A stretch of DNA of 53,432 nucleotides, from positions 1 to 53,432 of the forward strand of contig SXOX01000152.1 in NCBI GenBank assembly GCA_005776585.1. The letters run 5' to 3'. Shown here in pieces: positions 1 through 8,346 of this stretch (the stretch's first letter is position 1; every line of letters begins with the position of its first letter). Source of the DNA: Pseudomonadota bacterium. Its GTDB lineage: Bacteria > Myxococcota_A > UBA9042 > GCA-2863065. The translations under genes and the position numbers were made by a program. A model generated the notes under the pieces. It saw only the letters and a list, made by a program, of their open reading frames with translations. It had not been told where the DNA came from and ran no database searches.

Positions 1-2
1 GC

Positions 3-536
3 GGCGGCGGCGGCGGCGGCGGCGCCGACAACGGCACGTTCACCTCGGCCTCGTACGGGGGCGGGGGCGGTGGTGGGGGCGCCGGCGGCTGTGGCGGCAC
101 CCAAGGCAAGGCCGGCACGAGCGGTGGCGGCTCGATCGCGATCTTGCTCGTCAACGCCAACCCGACGCTCGTGGGGACCGTCCTCGTGTTCCGCAACGGC
201 GGCTCCGGTGGGCTCGGCGGGCTTGGCGGCAAGAGCGGCGACCCCGGCAAGGGGGTTGGCGGCGGCGGCGGCGTCGAGGACGCCAAGGGGGGCGGCAAGG
301 GCGGCGATGGCGGCAAGGGCGGTCGCGGCGGCCACGGCGGCGGCGGCGCGGGCGGACCGAGCGCCGGCATCTTCAATTGGGGCGCTTCGTCGCCAACCTG
401 TCAGGAGAACCTGTTTCAGCCCGAAGGGACGCCCGGCCTCGGAGGCGTCGGCGGCGATGGCGCAATTCCCGCGGCCAATGGCCCGTCCGGGCTCGGCGGC
501 AAGATCATCAACCCGTCGCTCGACTGCGCAAAATAG
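3..536 (+). CDS. Glycine-rich surface protein, C-terminal part (5' truncated by window edge)
   Basis: The frame is open from the first complete codon at base 3 to TAG at 534-536, so the start lies outside the window. The 177 visible residues are dominated by glycine runs with Ala, Lys and Ser. The only less repetitive part is a hydrophobic stretch around 'SIAILLVNANPTLVGTVLVF'. Two cysteines near the end (SPTCQEN and LDCAK) could form a disulphide. This composition is typical of long secreted or surface-exposed Gly-rich proteins of myxobacteria, but no enzymatic domain is visible. The internal ATG at base 144 is probably not the true start because the same composition continues upstream of it. 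The gene converges on the HtrA gene, with 6 bp between the stops. Function unknown. Confidence 0.75.
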   Translation, partial: GGGGGGGADNGTFTSASYGGGGGGGGAGGCGGTQGKAGTSGGGSIAILLVNANPTLVGTVLVFRNGGSGGLGGLGGKSGDPGKGVGGGGGVEDAKGGGKGGDGGKGGRGGHGGGGAGGPSAGIFNWGASSPTCQENLFQPEGTPGLGGVGGDGAIPAANGPSGLGGKIINPSLDCAK

Positions 537-542
537 CGCGCG

Positions 543-2006
543 CTACGGCCGCGTGAGCGCGATGTAGATGCGGCGACCGTCACGCTCGACGAGGAAGCTC
601 AGCACGCGACCTACGGGCACCGCGTCGAGCTGGCGCTTGAGGTCGGCGACGGTCTTCGTCGGCTGATTGTTGACCTTCGTGATGACGTCACCCTTCTGAA
701 TCCCCGCGTCCGCAGCGGGAGCGTCTGCCGTGACCTGCGTGACGAGTACGCCGCCCGCCTTGCGGTCGCGTCGGAGCCTGTCCGCCATCTCCGGGGACAC
801 GTTCGTGAGTGTGAGGCCGAGACCCGCGACCGGCGTCCCTGGCTCCTGCTCGCGCTTGCCGAGCCGCGGCGGGCCCCGCCCCTCCTCGGGGAGCTCGCCC
901 AAGGTGACCTGGAGCGCCTTCTCCTTGCCGCTGCGCCACACGACGAGCGGTACCGCACGGCCGACGCCCGCGTTGGACGCGAGCCACGGGAGGTCCTTGG
1001 AGTCCCCTATCGGCTGGCCATCGAAGCTCAGGATGACGTCTCCAGGTTCGATGCCGGCCTTGGCCGCGGGACCCTGCTTGACGAGCTCGGCCACGAGCGC
1101 GCCGCGCGGCTGGGAGAGGCCCAGGCTCTGCGCCAAGGCCTCGGTCACGGGCTGAATCATCACACCGAGCCAGCTGCGCTGGATGTGGCCACCCTCGAGC
1201 TGCGGCAGGATGGTCTTGACCATGTTGATCGGGATCGCAAAGCCGATGCCCTGCCCCGCCGAGTTGACCGCGGCATTGATACCGACGACCTCGCCACGAA
1301 TGTTGAACAGCGGCCCGCCCGAGTTGCCCGGGTTGATGCTCGCGTCGGTCTGGATGAAGTTCGCGTAGAGCTGCCGGCCGTCGGGCGCCACGTCCTTGCG
1401 GCCCTTGGCGCTCACGATCCCGGCCGTCACGGTGTGCGAGAGCCCGAATGGGTTGCCGATGGCCATGACCCACTCGCCGATATCGAGGCGGTCCGAGTCC
1501 CCGAGCGGCGCGACAGTGAGCGGCTCCTTGGGGACGATCTTGATGAGCGCGACATCGGTGCGGGGATCGGTACCGACGACCTTGGCCTCGTACGAGTGGT
1601 CGTTGGAGAGCGTGACCTTGATACGCGTTGCGTTCTCGACCACATGGTTGTTGGTCAGGATCCAGCCGTCCTTGTTGATGACGAAGCCGGAGCCGAGCCC
1701 CTTGCCATGGCCGTGCGGCAGGCCGAAGCCGAACGGAAAGCGATGACCGTCGGTTTTCTGGTTGCCGCCGCGCTCAACGCCAATATTGACGACGGCGGGG
1801 GACAAGGACTTGGCCAGCTTGGCGATGGTTCCAAAGGTGAAGGGCGTGTCCGCCGCGATGGGACCCGGGCCGGCGGCCTCGGTCCAGAGCTTGTCGGCGC
1901 GTGCGTCGCTCAGCCAGCCGCGACGGGCGGCGAGGCCGAGGCCCAGAACGACAGCCAAGCTCGTCACGATCACGCGAATCCATCGGCGATTCCACAGGTT
2001 TCTCAT
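543..2006 (-). CDS. HtrA/Do-type periplasmic serine protease
   Basis: Trypsin-fold protease with two PDZ domains, 487 aa, acting in periplasmic protein quality control. The start is ATG at 2006 because GGAGGA lies 8 bases upstream and a basic segment plus hydrophobic anchor follow at once (RRWIRVIVTSLAVVLGLGL). The frame is open further upstream, but that part reads as antisense noise over the kinase gene. The catalytic triad is visible: His121 in LTNNHVV, Asp151 in DPRTDVALIKI and Ser229 in the GNSGGPLF motif. PDZ1 covers about 300-375 and PDZ2 about 395-485 (AAADAGIQKGDVITKVNNQP). It is the last gene of a minus-strand operon, 46 bp after a membrane histidine kinase and two ExbD proteins, which suggests an envelope-stress role. 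Whether it is DegP- or DegQ-like cannot be told. Confidence 0.93.
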   Translation of the reverse strand: MRNLWNRRWIRVIVTSLAVVLGLGLAARRGWLSDARADKLWTEAAGPGPIAADTPFTFGTIAKLAKSLSPAVVNIGVERGGNQKTDGHRFPFGFGLPHGHGKGLGSGFVINKDGWILTNNHVVENATRIKVTLSNDHSYEAKVVGTDPRTDVALIKIVPKEPLTVAPLGDSDRLDIGEWVMAIGNPFGLSHTVTAGIVSAKGRKDVAPDGRQLYANFIQTDASINPGNSGGPLFNIRGEVVGINAAVNSAGQGIGFAIPINMVKTILPQLEGGHIQRSWLGVMIQPVTEALAQSLGLSQPRGALVAELVKQGPAAKAGIEPGDVILSFDGQPIGDSKDLPWLASNAGVGRAVPLVVWRSGKEKALQVTLGELPEEGRGPPRLGKREQEPGTPVAGLGLTLTNVSPEMADRLRRDRKAGGVLVTQVTADAPAADAGIQKGDVITKVNNQPTKTVADLKRQLDAVPVGRVLSFLVERDGRRIYIALTRP

Positions 2007-2052
2007 GGGCGAGGTCCTCCAGTCAGGCGCATCAACCGGACCTGGCGCGCGC

Positions 2053-4149
2053 CTATTCCGCGGCCTGGAGCGCGGGGAGCACGACGGTGAACGTGGCGCC
2101 CTCTCCGACCTTCGAGGCCACCTCGACGCGCCCGCCCAGGTTCTTGACGAGCCGCGAGCAGATCGCGAGGCCAAGGCCCGTGCCGCGCTCCTTCGTCGTG
2201 AAGAAGGGGATGAACAGGCTTGGGAGCATGGAGTCCGGAACGCCGGGGCCCGTGTCCTGAAACGCGATGCGCAGCATATCGCGCGCTTCGCCGCTCGTCT
2301 CGTCCCGATCCGGCTCGACGCTCGTGCGCACCGTGAGGGTACCCGTCGCGCCCATCGCCTCGAGCGCGTTGCGCGCCAGGTTCAGGAGGACCTGCTTGAG
2401 CTGTTCCGGCTCGCTCTGGACGACCGGGAGCGACGGCGAGAGCTGGAGGCTCAGGACGACGCCGCCAAGATCGCTTGCGCGCAACAGGTCCGCGGTCTGC
2501 TCGACGAGGCGATTGACGTCAGTCGGGACCGGGTTGGTCTTCAGCGGCCGTGCGTAGTCGAGGAACGATGAGACGACCGAGTTGAGCCGGTTGGCCTCGT
2601 CCACGATGACCGCGAGGATCTCGGCGTCGACCGGCTCGCCACCCCGCACGTCACCGTCGAGGATCTGCGCGGCGCCCTTGATCGCGCCGAGCGGGTTGCG
2701 GATCTCGTGGGCCAGACCGGCGGCCATCTCGCCCAAGGCCGCAAGCCGGTCGCGCTCCCGGAGGCGAGCGACGAGCCGTGAGTTCTGCAGCGTGGTCGCG
2801 ATCTGTGCGGCGACGGCCATGAGGCCGCGTATCTCCTCGTTGGAGTAGGCCTCACGCAAGCGCTCGTCGTGCACGGCGAGCACCCCGGCGAGCTCGTCCT
2901 CGATGAGGATCGGGAGCGCCACACCGGCGTGGAGCGCCGTCATCGTGGCGACGACCTGATCGAGCTCACGTGCTCGAATGGACACCGGGGAGTCCGCGCG
3001 ACCCGCGCGCGTGCCGCCCGCTTCGTCGAGCTGGCGCCGTTCGCGCTCGAGCGCGTCGAGCACCAGGACCCGCGGCTCAGCGAGGCGCCGCACGAACGGC
3101 GGATGCTGCAGTCGATCCAGCCGTTGGGGCGGAGCGGGGCCGAGATGACCGCGCAAACCGAACGCGCGCCCGTTGTCCTCGACGAAGTAAATCGCGGCGT
3201 GTGTCACGCGTCGGGACTGCTCGAGCCGCGCAAGCGCGATGTCGACGAGCGCACCCGGGTCGATGACGCTCTGGAGCCGCGTCCGCAGGAGCTCCAGGGC
3301 CCGCGTGAACTCGAAGCGCTCGCGGAACAGAAATCGGCTGAGGCGGTCCTCGACGACCGAGCGCAAGGGCTCAAAGAGAATGAAGACGACGAGGCTCGCG
3401 ACGAGCGTGTTGAAGATGAACAGGTCGAGCTCGCGCCGCCACCAGACGACCAAGAGGAGAAACAGACCGCCGAGGACGACCGAGAACGACGCCAAGACGA
3501 TGGCCCGCGCGAGGAACTCATAAAGGTCGAGGACCCTGAGCGTGAGCACGACATGAAAGAGGAAGTAGAGGAAGACGACCGTCAAGATGTTGCCGAAGAA
3601 GAAAAATCCGATGTCCGGCAAATAATCGAGGAGTGCGAGCGTAAACGCGATACCGCCGCCGATCATGAGGTAACGGAGCCGGGCGCGCTCGATGCGGGAC
3701 TCGATCCGCACGAAGCGCCGATAAATGAGGAACAGCGCCGCATACAGCGCCAGGAACACGTGCCCGAACAGGGCGTCGAGGACGAGGTCGGACTCGCGGT
3801 GAACGTTGGTCGCGATCAGAAGCGCGAGTGCCATAGACCCGACGCCGAAGAGCACGACCAGGCGGCCGGTCCACCGAGCGCGATCGCCGACGAACGCCCG
3901 GAAGAACCGCAGCGCGTTGACCGGGATGAGCATCGCGACGTACGAGCGGAGCTGCAGCAGCGCCTCCGGCCCGGAGCCGGCGTACACGTAGAGGGCGTCG
4001 CTGACGTACCACGCCACGAGGTTGAACGTGAATACGCTGTACAGCACGTACAGCTTGTTCTTGCGGTCGCGGAGGAGAATGTTGACTGCGAGCGCGCTCG
4101 AGACGATGGCGGCGAGCAGCGCGCTCTGGATTCGAATCCAGGGGTCCAC
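2053..4149 (-). CDS. Membrane sensor histidine kinase (7TM-type N-terminus, GAF, HisKA, HATPase)
   Basis: 698 aa. Residues about 5-260 carry at least six or seven hydrophobic segments (for example NILTVVFLYFLFHVVLTL), resembling the 7TM sensor region of histidine kinases. A GAF-like domain covers about 285-460. A HisKA dimerisation domain follows, with phospho-acceptor His481 in GLAHEIRNPLGAIKG. The ATPase domain ends the protein, with an N box (LNLARNALEAMG), G1 (DTGPGVP) and G2 (GTGLGLAI). The start is GTG at 4149, 22 bp after the upstream ExbD gene; its ribosome site is weak. No response regulator gene is adjacent, so the partner is elsewhere. The gene sits between exbD-like genes and htrA, which suggests it senses envelope or energy state (inference). 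Confidence 0.92.
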   Translation of the reverse strand: MDPWIRIQSALLAAIVSSALAVNILLRDRKNKLYVLYSVFTFNLVAWYVSDALYVYAGSGPEALLQLRSYVAMLIPVNALRFFRAFVGDRARWTGRLVVLFGVGSMALALLIATNVHRESDLVLDALFGHVFLALYAALFLIYRRFVRIESRIERARLRYLMIGGGIAFTLALLDYLPDIGFFFFGNILTVVFLYFLFHVVLTLRVLDLYEFLARAIVLASFSVVLGGLFLLLVVWWRRELDLFIFNTLVASLVVFILFEPLRSVVEDRLSRFLFRERFEFTRALELLRTRLQSVIDPGALVDIALARLEQSRRVTHAAIYFVEDNGRAFGLRGHLGPAPPQRLDRLQHPPFVRRLAEPRVLVLDALERERRQLDEAGGTRAGRADSPVSIRARELDQVVATMTALHAGVALPILIEDELAGVLAVHDERLREAYSNEEIRGLMAVAAQIATTLQNSRLVARLRERDRLAALGEMAAGLAHEIRNPLGAIKGAAQILDGDVRGGEPVDAEILAVIVDEANRLNSVVSSFLDYARPLKTNPVPTDVNRLVEQTADLLRASDLGGVVLSLQLSPSLPVVQSEPEQLKQVLLNLARNALEAMGATGTLTVRTSVEPDRDETSGEARDMLRIAFQDTGPGVPDSMLPSLFIPFFTTKERGTGLGLAICSRLVKNLGGRVEVASKVGEGATFTVVLPALQAAE

Positions 4150-4171
4150 CCTGGCGACCCGCAGCGGCCCG

Positions 4172-4714
4172 CTATTCCTGAGGCCGCTGTTCCACGGCGA
4201 GGTTGATCTTGTGGTAGCCGTTCTTGGCGCAGGCCATCATGATCCGCTTCATGGCCATGTACTCGACGTCAACGTCCGCCTGAATGATGACCTCTTCGGG
4301 AGCCGGCTTGCCCTTGTTCTCGCGAGCGAAGGCGCGACGCTTGTCGATGAGCTTGTTGGCCAAGGGCCGCGTGACGACGTCGTCATCCGCCTTCTCGTCG
4401 AGCAGCGTGGCCGTGTTGACCACGACCTGGCCCTCGAGCTTCACGGCGGCAGGCGAGACCTGGAGGATCAGCGCGCGCTGAAGCTCCTTGTTGTTCATCG
4501 CCTTCGGCATCTTGATATCTTTGTCTTGCGTGACGATCTCGCCCGTGGCGTTGAACAACATGAGGAGAAAGGCCACGAGCACGGTGAACATGTCGACCAT
4601 GGCCGTGAGGTTGATGGTCACGTCCACGTTGCGGTTGCCGCGGTGCGTGAGCTTCTTCTGCATGCGGCCCCCGACGGAGCCGAACATCGGGTTTCCAGGC
4701 TTGTTGACCGACAT
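4172..4714 (-). CDS. ExbD/TolR-family biopolymer transport protein (second of pair)
   Basis: 180 aa. One N-terminal membrane segment follows a basic stretch: NVDVTINLTAMVDMFTVLVAFLLMLF. It holds the conserved Asp of the 'LTxxxD' motif (LTAMVDM), which couples to proton flow through an ExbB/MotA partner. The rest is a periplasmic domain ending in IIQADVDVEYMAMKRIMMACAKNGYHKINLAVE, the usual ExbD C-terminal fold. The gene begins 2 bp after the stop of another ExbD-family gene, so the two are co-expressed and probably form a heteromeric stator. No ExbB/TolQ gene is in the window. In myxobacteria such pairs occur with Tol/Glt/Agl machinery; membership in gliding, TonB or Tol systems is inference. 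Confidence 0.92.
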   Translation of the reverse strand: MSVNKPGNPMFGSVGGRMQKKLTHRGNRNVDVTINLTAMVDMFTVLVAFLLMLFNATGEIVTQDKDIKMPKAMNNKELQRALILQVSPAAVKLEGQVVVNTATLLDEKADDDVVTRPLANKLIDKRRAFARENKGKPAPEEVIIQADVDVEYMAMKRIMMACAKNGYHKINLAVEQRPQE

Positions 4715-4716
4715 GA

Positions 4717-5262
4717 CTAGCTCCGCTTCCTGAGCTCAGCGAGAAGAGATGGCACGGCGTCGTCGGTTCCCAGCGAGATCCCTGTCAATTGGAGACCGAT
4801 GCAGACGTCCATGGTAGACACGATGTCGTCGTACCGCACCCGATCCCGCCCCACGAGGAGCACCGCCTTGTGCTTGTTGCCCTTCTCGTCTTTGGGCAGC
4901 ACCGCCTGCATCTTGGAGAGCGCCTCGGTGAGCTCCTTGGTGGGCAGCTTGCCGTCGGGCTTACGACGCAGGACGGCGATCTCGCGGTCCGTGTCGCCCT
5001 CTTTGATGTTGAACACGTAGCCCGCCTGATCGACCACGAGCTGGATCTTGCTCACCTTGGGCGGCTTGTCCTTGTCGTTCTGACGCGGAGCCACCTTCGG
5101 GATGACCTGCTCGATGTCGATCTTGGCCATCTTGTTCCAGATGGCCGTGAGCATGAGGAACGCCAAGAGGCAGCTCATCATGTCGACGAAGGCGGTGAGA
5201 TTGACGTTGACGTCGAAGCTTCGACCGCCTCCGCCACTTCCTGGTACCGATACGCCTGCCAT
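4717..5262 (-). CDS. ExbD/TolR-family biopolymer transport protein (first of pair)
   Basis: 181 aa. A short Gly/Ser-rich head (MAGVSVPGSGGGGR) leads to FDVNVNLTAFVDMMSCLLAFLMLTAIW, a single membrane segment with the conserved LTxxxD aspartate. The periplasmic part contains a Lys-rich linker and ends ISLGTDDAVPSLLAELRKRS. It is the first gene of the operon that runs to htrA at 543. It is divergent from the gene starting near 5370, so the roughly 100 bp between them must hold both promoters. The head differs from that of its partner, which suggests the two are not interchangeable copies. Role as ion-driven force transducer is from family knowledge. Confidence 0.92.
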   Translation of the reverse strand: MAGVSVPGSGGGGRSFDVNVNLTAFVDMMSCLLAFLMLTAIWNKMAKIDIEQVIPKVAPRQNDKDKPPKVSKIQLVVDQAGYVFNIKEGDTDREIAVLRRKPDGKLPTKELTEALSKMQAVLPKDEKGNKHKAVLLVGRDRVRYDDIVSTMDVCIGLQLTGISLGTDDAVPSLLAELRKRS

Positions 5263-5369
5263 TCGCTACTCCTCTCGCGCGCCGCATTCAAGCAGCACAC
5301 GGGCGGCCCGTCAACAAGCCCGACGCTCGGAGGTTGCGACCCGCGCTCACCACCGGTAGCTTCTTGGCC

Positions 5370-6509
5370 GTGACCGACAGCGAACACGCCGATACGCCGA
5401 TCCCCAATCGCATGCCCTCGCCGCCGATGGAGGGCCTGCCCAGCCTGCAGGGGCCGAAGCGGCGGGGCGCGAGCCTCCTGGCCTGGACGTTCATCCTCGG
5501 CGCCGTCAGCGTGTTCCTGCTGCTCCTCTACATGTTCAGCGGGCAAATCTCCCAGACTGCGAATATTTTTCAACCCCCGCACTTCCACTACATCCTCGTC
5601 GACGACGCGCTGTCGGCGAAGCTCTCGTTTCCGGACCTGGTCGAGGGCACGGTCCAAGTGCCAGCCGGCCTCCCAGCGAGCGTGAAGTGCGAGGCGACGA
5701 TGAGCCGCACCCCGGCGAGCTGGACGCTGCGCGTCGGCGACCGCGTCGAGACCAAGACCACGTGCGACTTCACCCTGACGGCGCCGTCGGTGCCGGGCGA
5801 AGTCATGCCCTTCGAGGTCGAGCTGCTCGACCGCGAGTCGGGTCTCAAGATGCACTCGCAGAAGCTCGCGCTCGCGGCCGTGCCCGCCGAGGACACGCTA
5901 CAGCTCACGCACGTCGTACCCTTTGGCACCGAGGGCACGCCCGGCGTGGAGACGGGGCTCAACGCTGCGCACCGCTCCAGCGTGCTCGGCAAGCTCTTCG
6001 TGCTGGAGGCGCCTCCGGCCAAGGACGACCTGCGCGTCCTGGTCTTCGTCGGCCGCGTGGACGAGGCGATGCGGCTTCAAGCGGCGGTCGATATGGAGGC
6101 GATGTCCAAGGGCGAGCTCGTCGCCATTCAGACGCCGCTCACCGAGTACCGGGGCTTTGGCCAGAAGGGCAAGGGCTACTTCTTCCAGAGCCCAACGGCC
6201 GTTTGGATCGGCGACGCCAAGGATCGCGGCGTCGTCTTCCGGCTCGTGACGGCCGTGTTCACCAAGAGCGAGGCCGAGACGTTCCTGAGGCGCCACCTCA
6301 ACCTGGTGCTCATCGGCGATGGACCCAAGAAGCGCGCGCGCCTCGAGGTGCGCCCGGCGTCCATCGAGGAGCTGCGCAAGGTCGCGTTTCGCGGGCTCGT
6401 CTCCTCGGACCTGCACCTCGTGCGCGCGGCCGCCGAGACGACCGAGCTACCGGACGTGACCTGGGAGCCTTCGGTGCTCGCGGCGCCGGTGCCCGCCGTG
6501 GTGCCTTGA
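5370..6509 (+). CDS. Hypothetical single-pass membrane protein
   Basis: About 379 aa from GTG at 5370; a TTG at 5334 and ATGs at 5412 and 5427 are also in frame, and none has a convincing ribosome site, so the start is uncertain. After a proline-rich head and a basic KRRG, one membrane segment is clear (ASLLAWTFILGAVSVFLLLLYMF). The remainder is predicted to be outside the cytoplasm and looks beta-rich, with phrases such as SWTLRVGDRVETKTTCDF and MPFEVELLDRESGLKMHSQKLAL. The C-terminal half (FRLVTAVFTKSEAETFLRRHL) is different in character. I do not recognise the family. It is divergent from the exbD operon and 354 bp upstream of an AgmX-type gene. Confidence 0.7.
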   Translation: MTDSEHADTPIPNRMPSPPMEGLPSLQGPKRRGASLLAWTFILGAVSVFLLLLYMFSGQISQTANIFQPPHFHYILVDDALSAKLSFPDLVEGTVQVPAGLPASVKCEATMSRTPASWTLRVGDRVETKTTCDFTLTAPSVPGEVMPFEVELLDRESGLKMHSQKLALAAVPAEDTLQLTHVVPFGTEGTPGVETGLNAAHRSSVLGKLFVLEAPPAKDDLRVLVFVGRVDEAMRLQAAVDMEAMSKGELVAIQTPLTEYRGFGQKGKGYFFQSPTAVWIGDAKDRGVVFRLVTAVFTKSEAETFLRRHLNLVLIGDGPKKRARLEVRPASIEELRKVAFRGLVSSDLHLVRAAAETTELPDVTWEPSVLAAPVPAVVP

Positions 6510-6863
6510 CCTCCGCCAGAACCGCGCACCGAATCCACTGATCGCGTTCATTGACGCACCGCGGACCATCCGTTAACCTCGCCCGGCGGTGTGGTGCGTC
6601 GTACCCTGCTGGGGCTCGACCGCGATGACCGCCTGAACCGAGGTGTCGCGTCGTGCGTTCCATGCGAGGCGCCTCCCGGCTGCTGTGTGCCGGAGTGCCG
6701 TGCTCGAAGGGCAAGCGTGCGAAGTGAAGGTGGCCCGAGCGTGACCGAAGCGAACATGACCGGAACGAAATCGATCGACACGAGATTTTTCTCGGAAACC
6801 TTCGCCCGCGCACGATGTCATAAGGTGGCGGAGCCGCGCGCGACCGCAAGGCGAGGGTGAGCA
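6510..6863. other. 354-bp intergenic region, no gene supported
   Basis: This gap lies between two same-strand genes. Short frames cross it, but none has codon use like the neighbours. The 3' end carries GGCGAGGGTGAGCA just before the ATG at 6864, a plausible ribosome site. An AT-rich patch (ACACGAGATTTTTCTCGG near 6779-6796) stands out from the surrounding GC-rich sequence and may belong to the promoter of the AgmX-type gene. No clear terminator hairpin with a U-tract is seen after 6509. Confidence 0.5.
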
Positions 6864-8327
6864 ATGGCGACGACCCAAAAGCAAGCGCAGCCACAGACGA
6901 CCGAGCCGCGGATCCTGCGGGTCGGCGTGGTGCAGGACTCCAAGATCATCGAGGAGCGGCTGCTGCGTCGACGTGCGCCGGTCACCGTGGGCCAGTCGAT
7001 CAAGAACACGTTCTGCTTCCCGATCTCCAAGCTCCCCCGCAGCGTCACGCTCTTCGAGGTCAAAAACGATCGCTATGAGCTGCGCTTCGACGAGGGCCTC
7101 AAGGGCCGCGTCGCGCTCGATGACAAGGTCTACGACCTGACCGAGCTCAAGGCGCACAAGAACGTCCAGAAGAAGGGCACGTCGCTCTACCTGCCGCTCG
7201 ACGAGAAGAGCCGCGGCAAGCTCGTGCTCGACGAGATCACCTTCTTGTTCCAGATGGTGCCGCCACCGCCCAAGCGCGCCAAGGGCAAGCTCCCGATGCT
7301 CGCGCAGGGCTGGCTCAAGGACGGGCTCAAGCGCGAGTACGTGCTCATCGTCGGCATGATCTGCTCCATCTTCTTTCAGGGCGGCGGGCTCGCCACCTCC
7401 AAGGCGCTGCAGAAGCCGCACTGGATGCTCAATCGTCCGGAGATGAGCATCGAGGTGCTCGCGGTGGACGTGGAGTTCAAAGAGGAGGTCCAGAAGGAAG
7501 AGGAGAAGAAGATCGAGCCGGAGAAGAAGGACGACGGCGAGGTCGCCAAGAACGAGTCGCCGGTGGAGAGCGAGCCGGTGCCCATGGTCACGGAGAAACA
7601 GCCGGAGCAGCCCAAGCCGGCAGGCTCGCCGGACAAGCCTCGGGGACCGGCCCGCCCGGCAGCAGGGACGCAGGCCAACTTCAAGCAGCGCACGGCAGTG
7701 GCGCTCAAGAAGAACACCATCTTGGGCGTGCTCGACACGGCAGGTGGCGGACCCTCCAGCCCGGACGCAGGACCCAACGCCGGCAAGTACGCGAGCGCGT
7801 TCGATCCTACCGGCATCAACACCAGCGCGACCAAAGAGGGCTTCACCTCCCCCGTCGGCCCGGGTGGGGGCGGCGGCGGCGTTCCAGGCGGTACGGGTCA
7901 GCTCAAGGGCCTCGAGAAGGGCGAGCGCACGACCACCAAGCTCGAGACGGGCACGGTCAAGAAGACTGAGAAGACCGAAGAGAAGAAGGTCAACTACAAC
8001 GTCAAGCTCTCCCCGGTCACCGCCGGTGGTGGCGGCGGTAAGCTGGACGTAGCGTCGGTCAATCAGGTGTTCCGTCGTCGCGCCAGTGCCGTCCGTGCGT
8101 GCTACGAGAGCCGCATGCACGCCAACTCCAACCTGGGCGGCAAGATCGTCATTCAGTTCACGATCAGCCCCGCGGGGCGCGTCACGGCCATCAGCGTGCT
8201 GTCCAACTCCACGGGCGACAGCCAGGTCGCAAGCTGCATTACAGACAAGGTCAAGAGCTGGAAGTTCGATGAGCCGGAGAACGGCTCGGTGATCTTCACC
8301 ATCCCCATCGTCCTCTCCAAGGGCTGA
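6864..8327 (+). CDS. AgmX/PglI-type (TonB-like C-terminus) gliding-motility-related protein
   Basis: 487 aa. Residues about 15-130 look like a compact beta domain, perhaps FHA-like (LRVGVVQDSK through RVALDDKVYDLTEL). A hydrophobic segment at about 158-175 (REYVLIVGMICSIFFQGG) is followed by a long Lys/Glu/Pro linker (180-390) rich in EKK and Gly runs. Residues 393-487 match the AgmX/PglI C-terminal domain: VNQVFRRRASAVRACYESRM, GGKIVIQFTISPAGRV, then a second Cys in VASCITDKVKSWKF. Cys413 and Cys458 are the usual pair. In Myxococcus, AgmX-type proteins work with ExbB/ExbD-like motors in adventurous gliding. The ExbD pair 1.6 kb away on the other strand fits that picture, but the link is inference. 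ATG 6864 has a GAGGGTGAG ribosome site. Confidence 0.85.
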   Translation: MATTQKQAQPQTTEPRILRVGVVQDSKIIEERLLRRRAPVTVGQSIKNTFCFPISKLPRSVTLFEVKNDRYELRFDEGLKGRVALDDKVYDLTELKAHKNVQKKGTSLYLPLDEKSRGKLVLDEITFLFQMVPPPPKRAKGKLPMLAQGWLKDGLKREYVLIVGMICSIFFQGGGLATSKALQKPHWMLNRPEMSIEVLAVDVEFKEEVQKEEEKKIEPEKKDDGEVAKNESPVESEPVPMVTEKQPEQPKPAGSPDKPRGPARPAAGTQANFKQRTAVALKKNTILGVLDTAGGGPSSPDAGPNAGKYASAFDPTGINTSATKEGFTSPVGPGGGGGGVPGGTGQLKGLEKGERTTTKLETGTVKKTEKTEEKKVNYNVKLSPVTAGGGGGKLDVASVNQVFRRRASAVRACYESRMHANSNLGGKIVIQFTISPAGRVTAISVLSNSTGDSQVASCITDKVKSWKFDEPENGSVIFTIPIVLSKG

Positions 8328-8346
8328 GACCATCTCGTCGACCGAC

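Noticed and set aside
2869..4206. Plus-strand ORF of 445 codons opposite the histidine kinase
   Set aside because: Extreme Asp/Glu/Arg composition typical of antisense to a membrane protein; the kinase motifs are on the minus strand.
6591..6860. 89-aa plus-strand ORF in the gap before the AgmX-type gene
   Set aside because: Mixed composition with no ribosome site, no domain and no signal peptide; treated as noise in an intergenic region.
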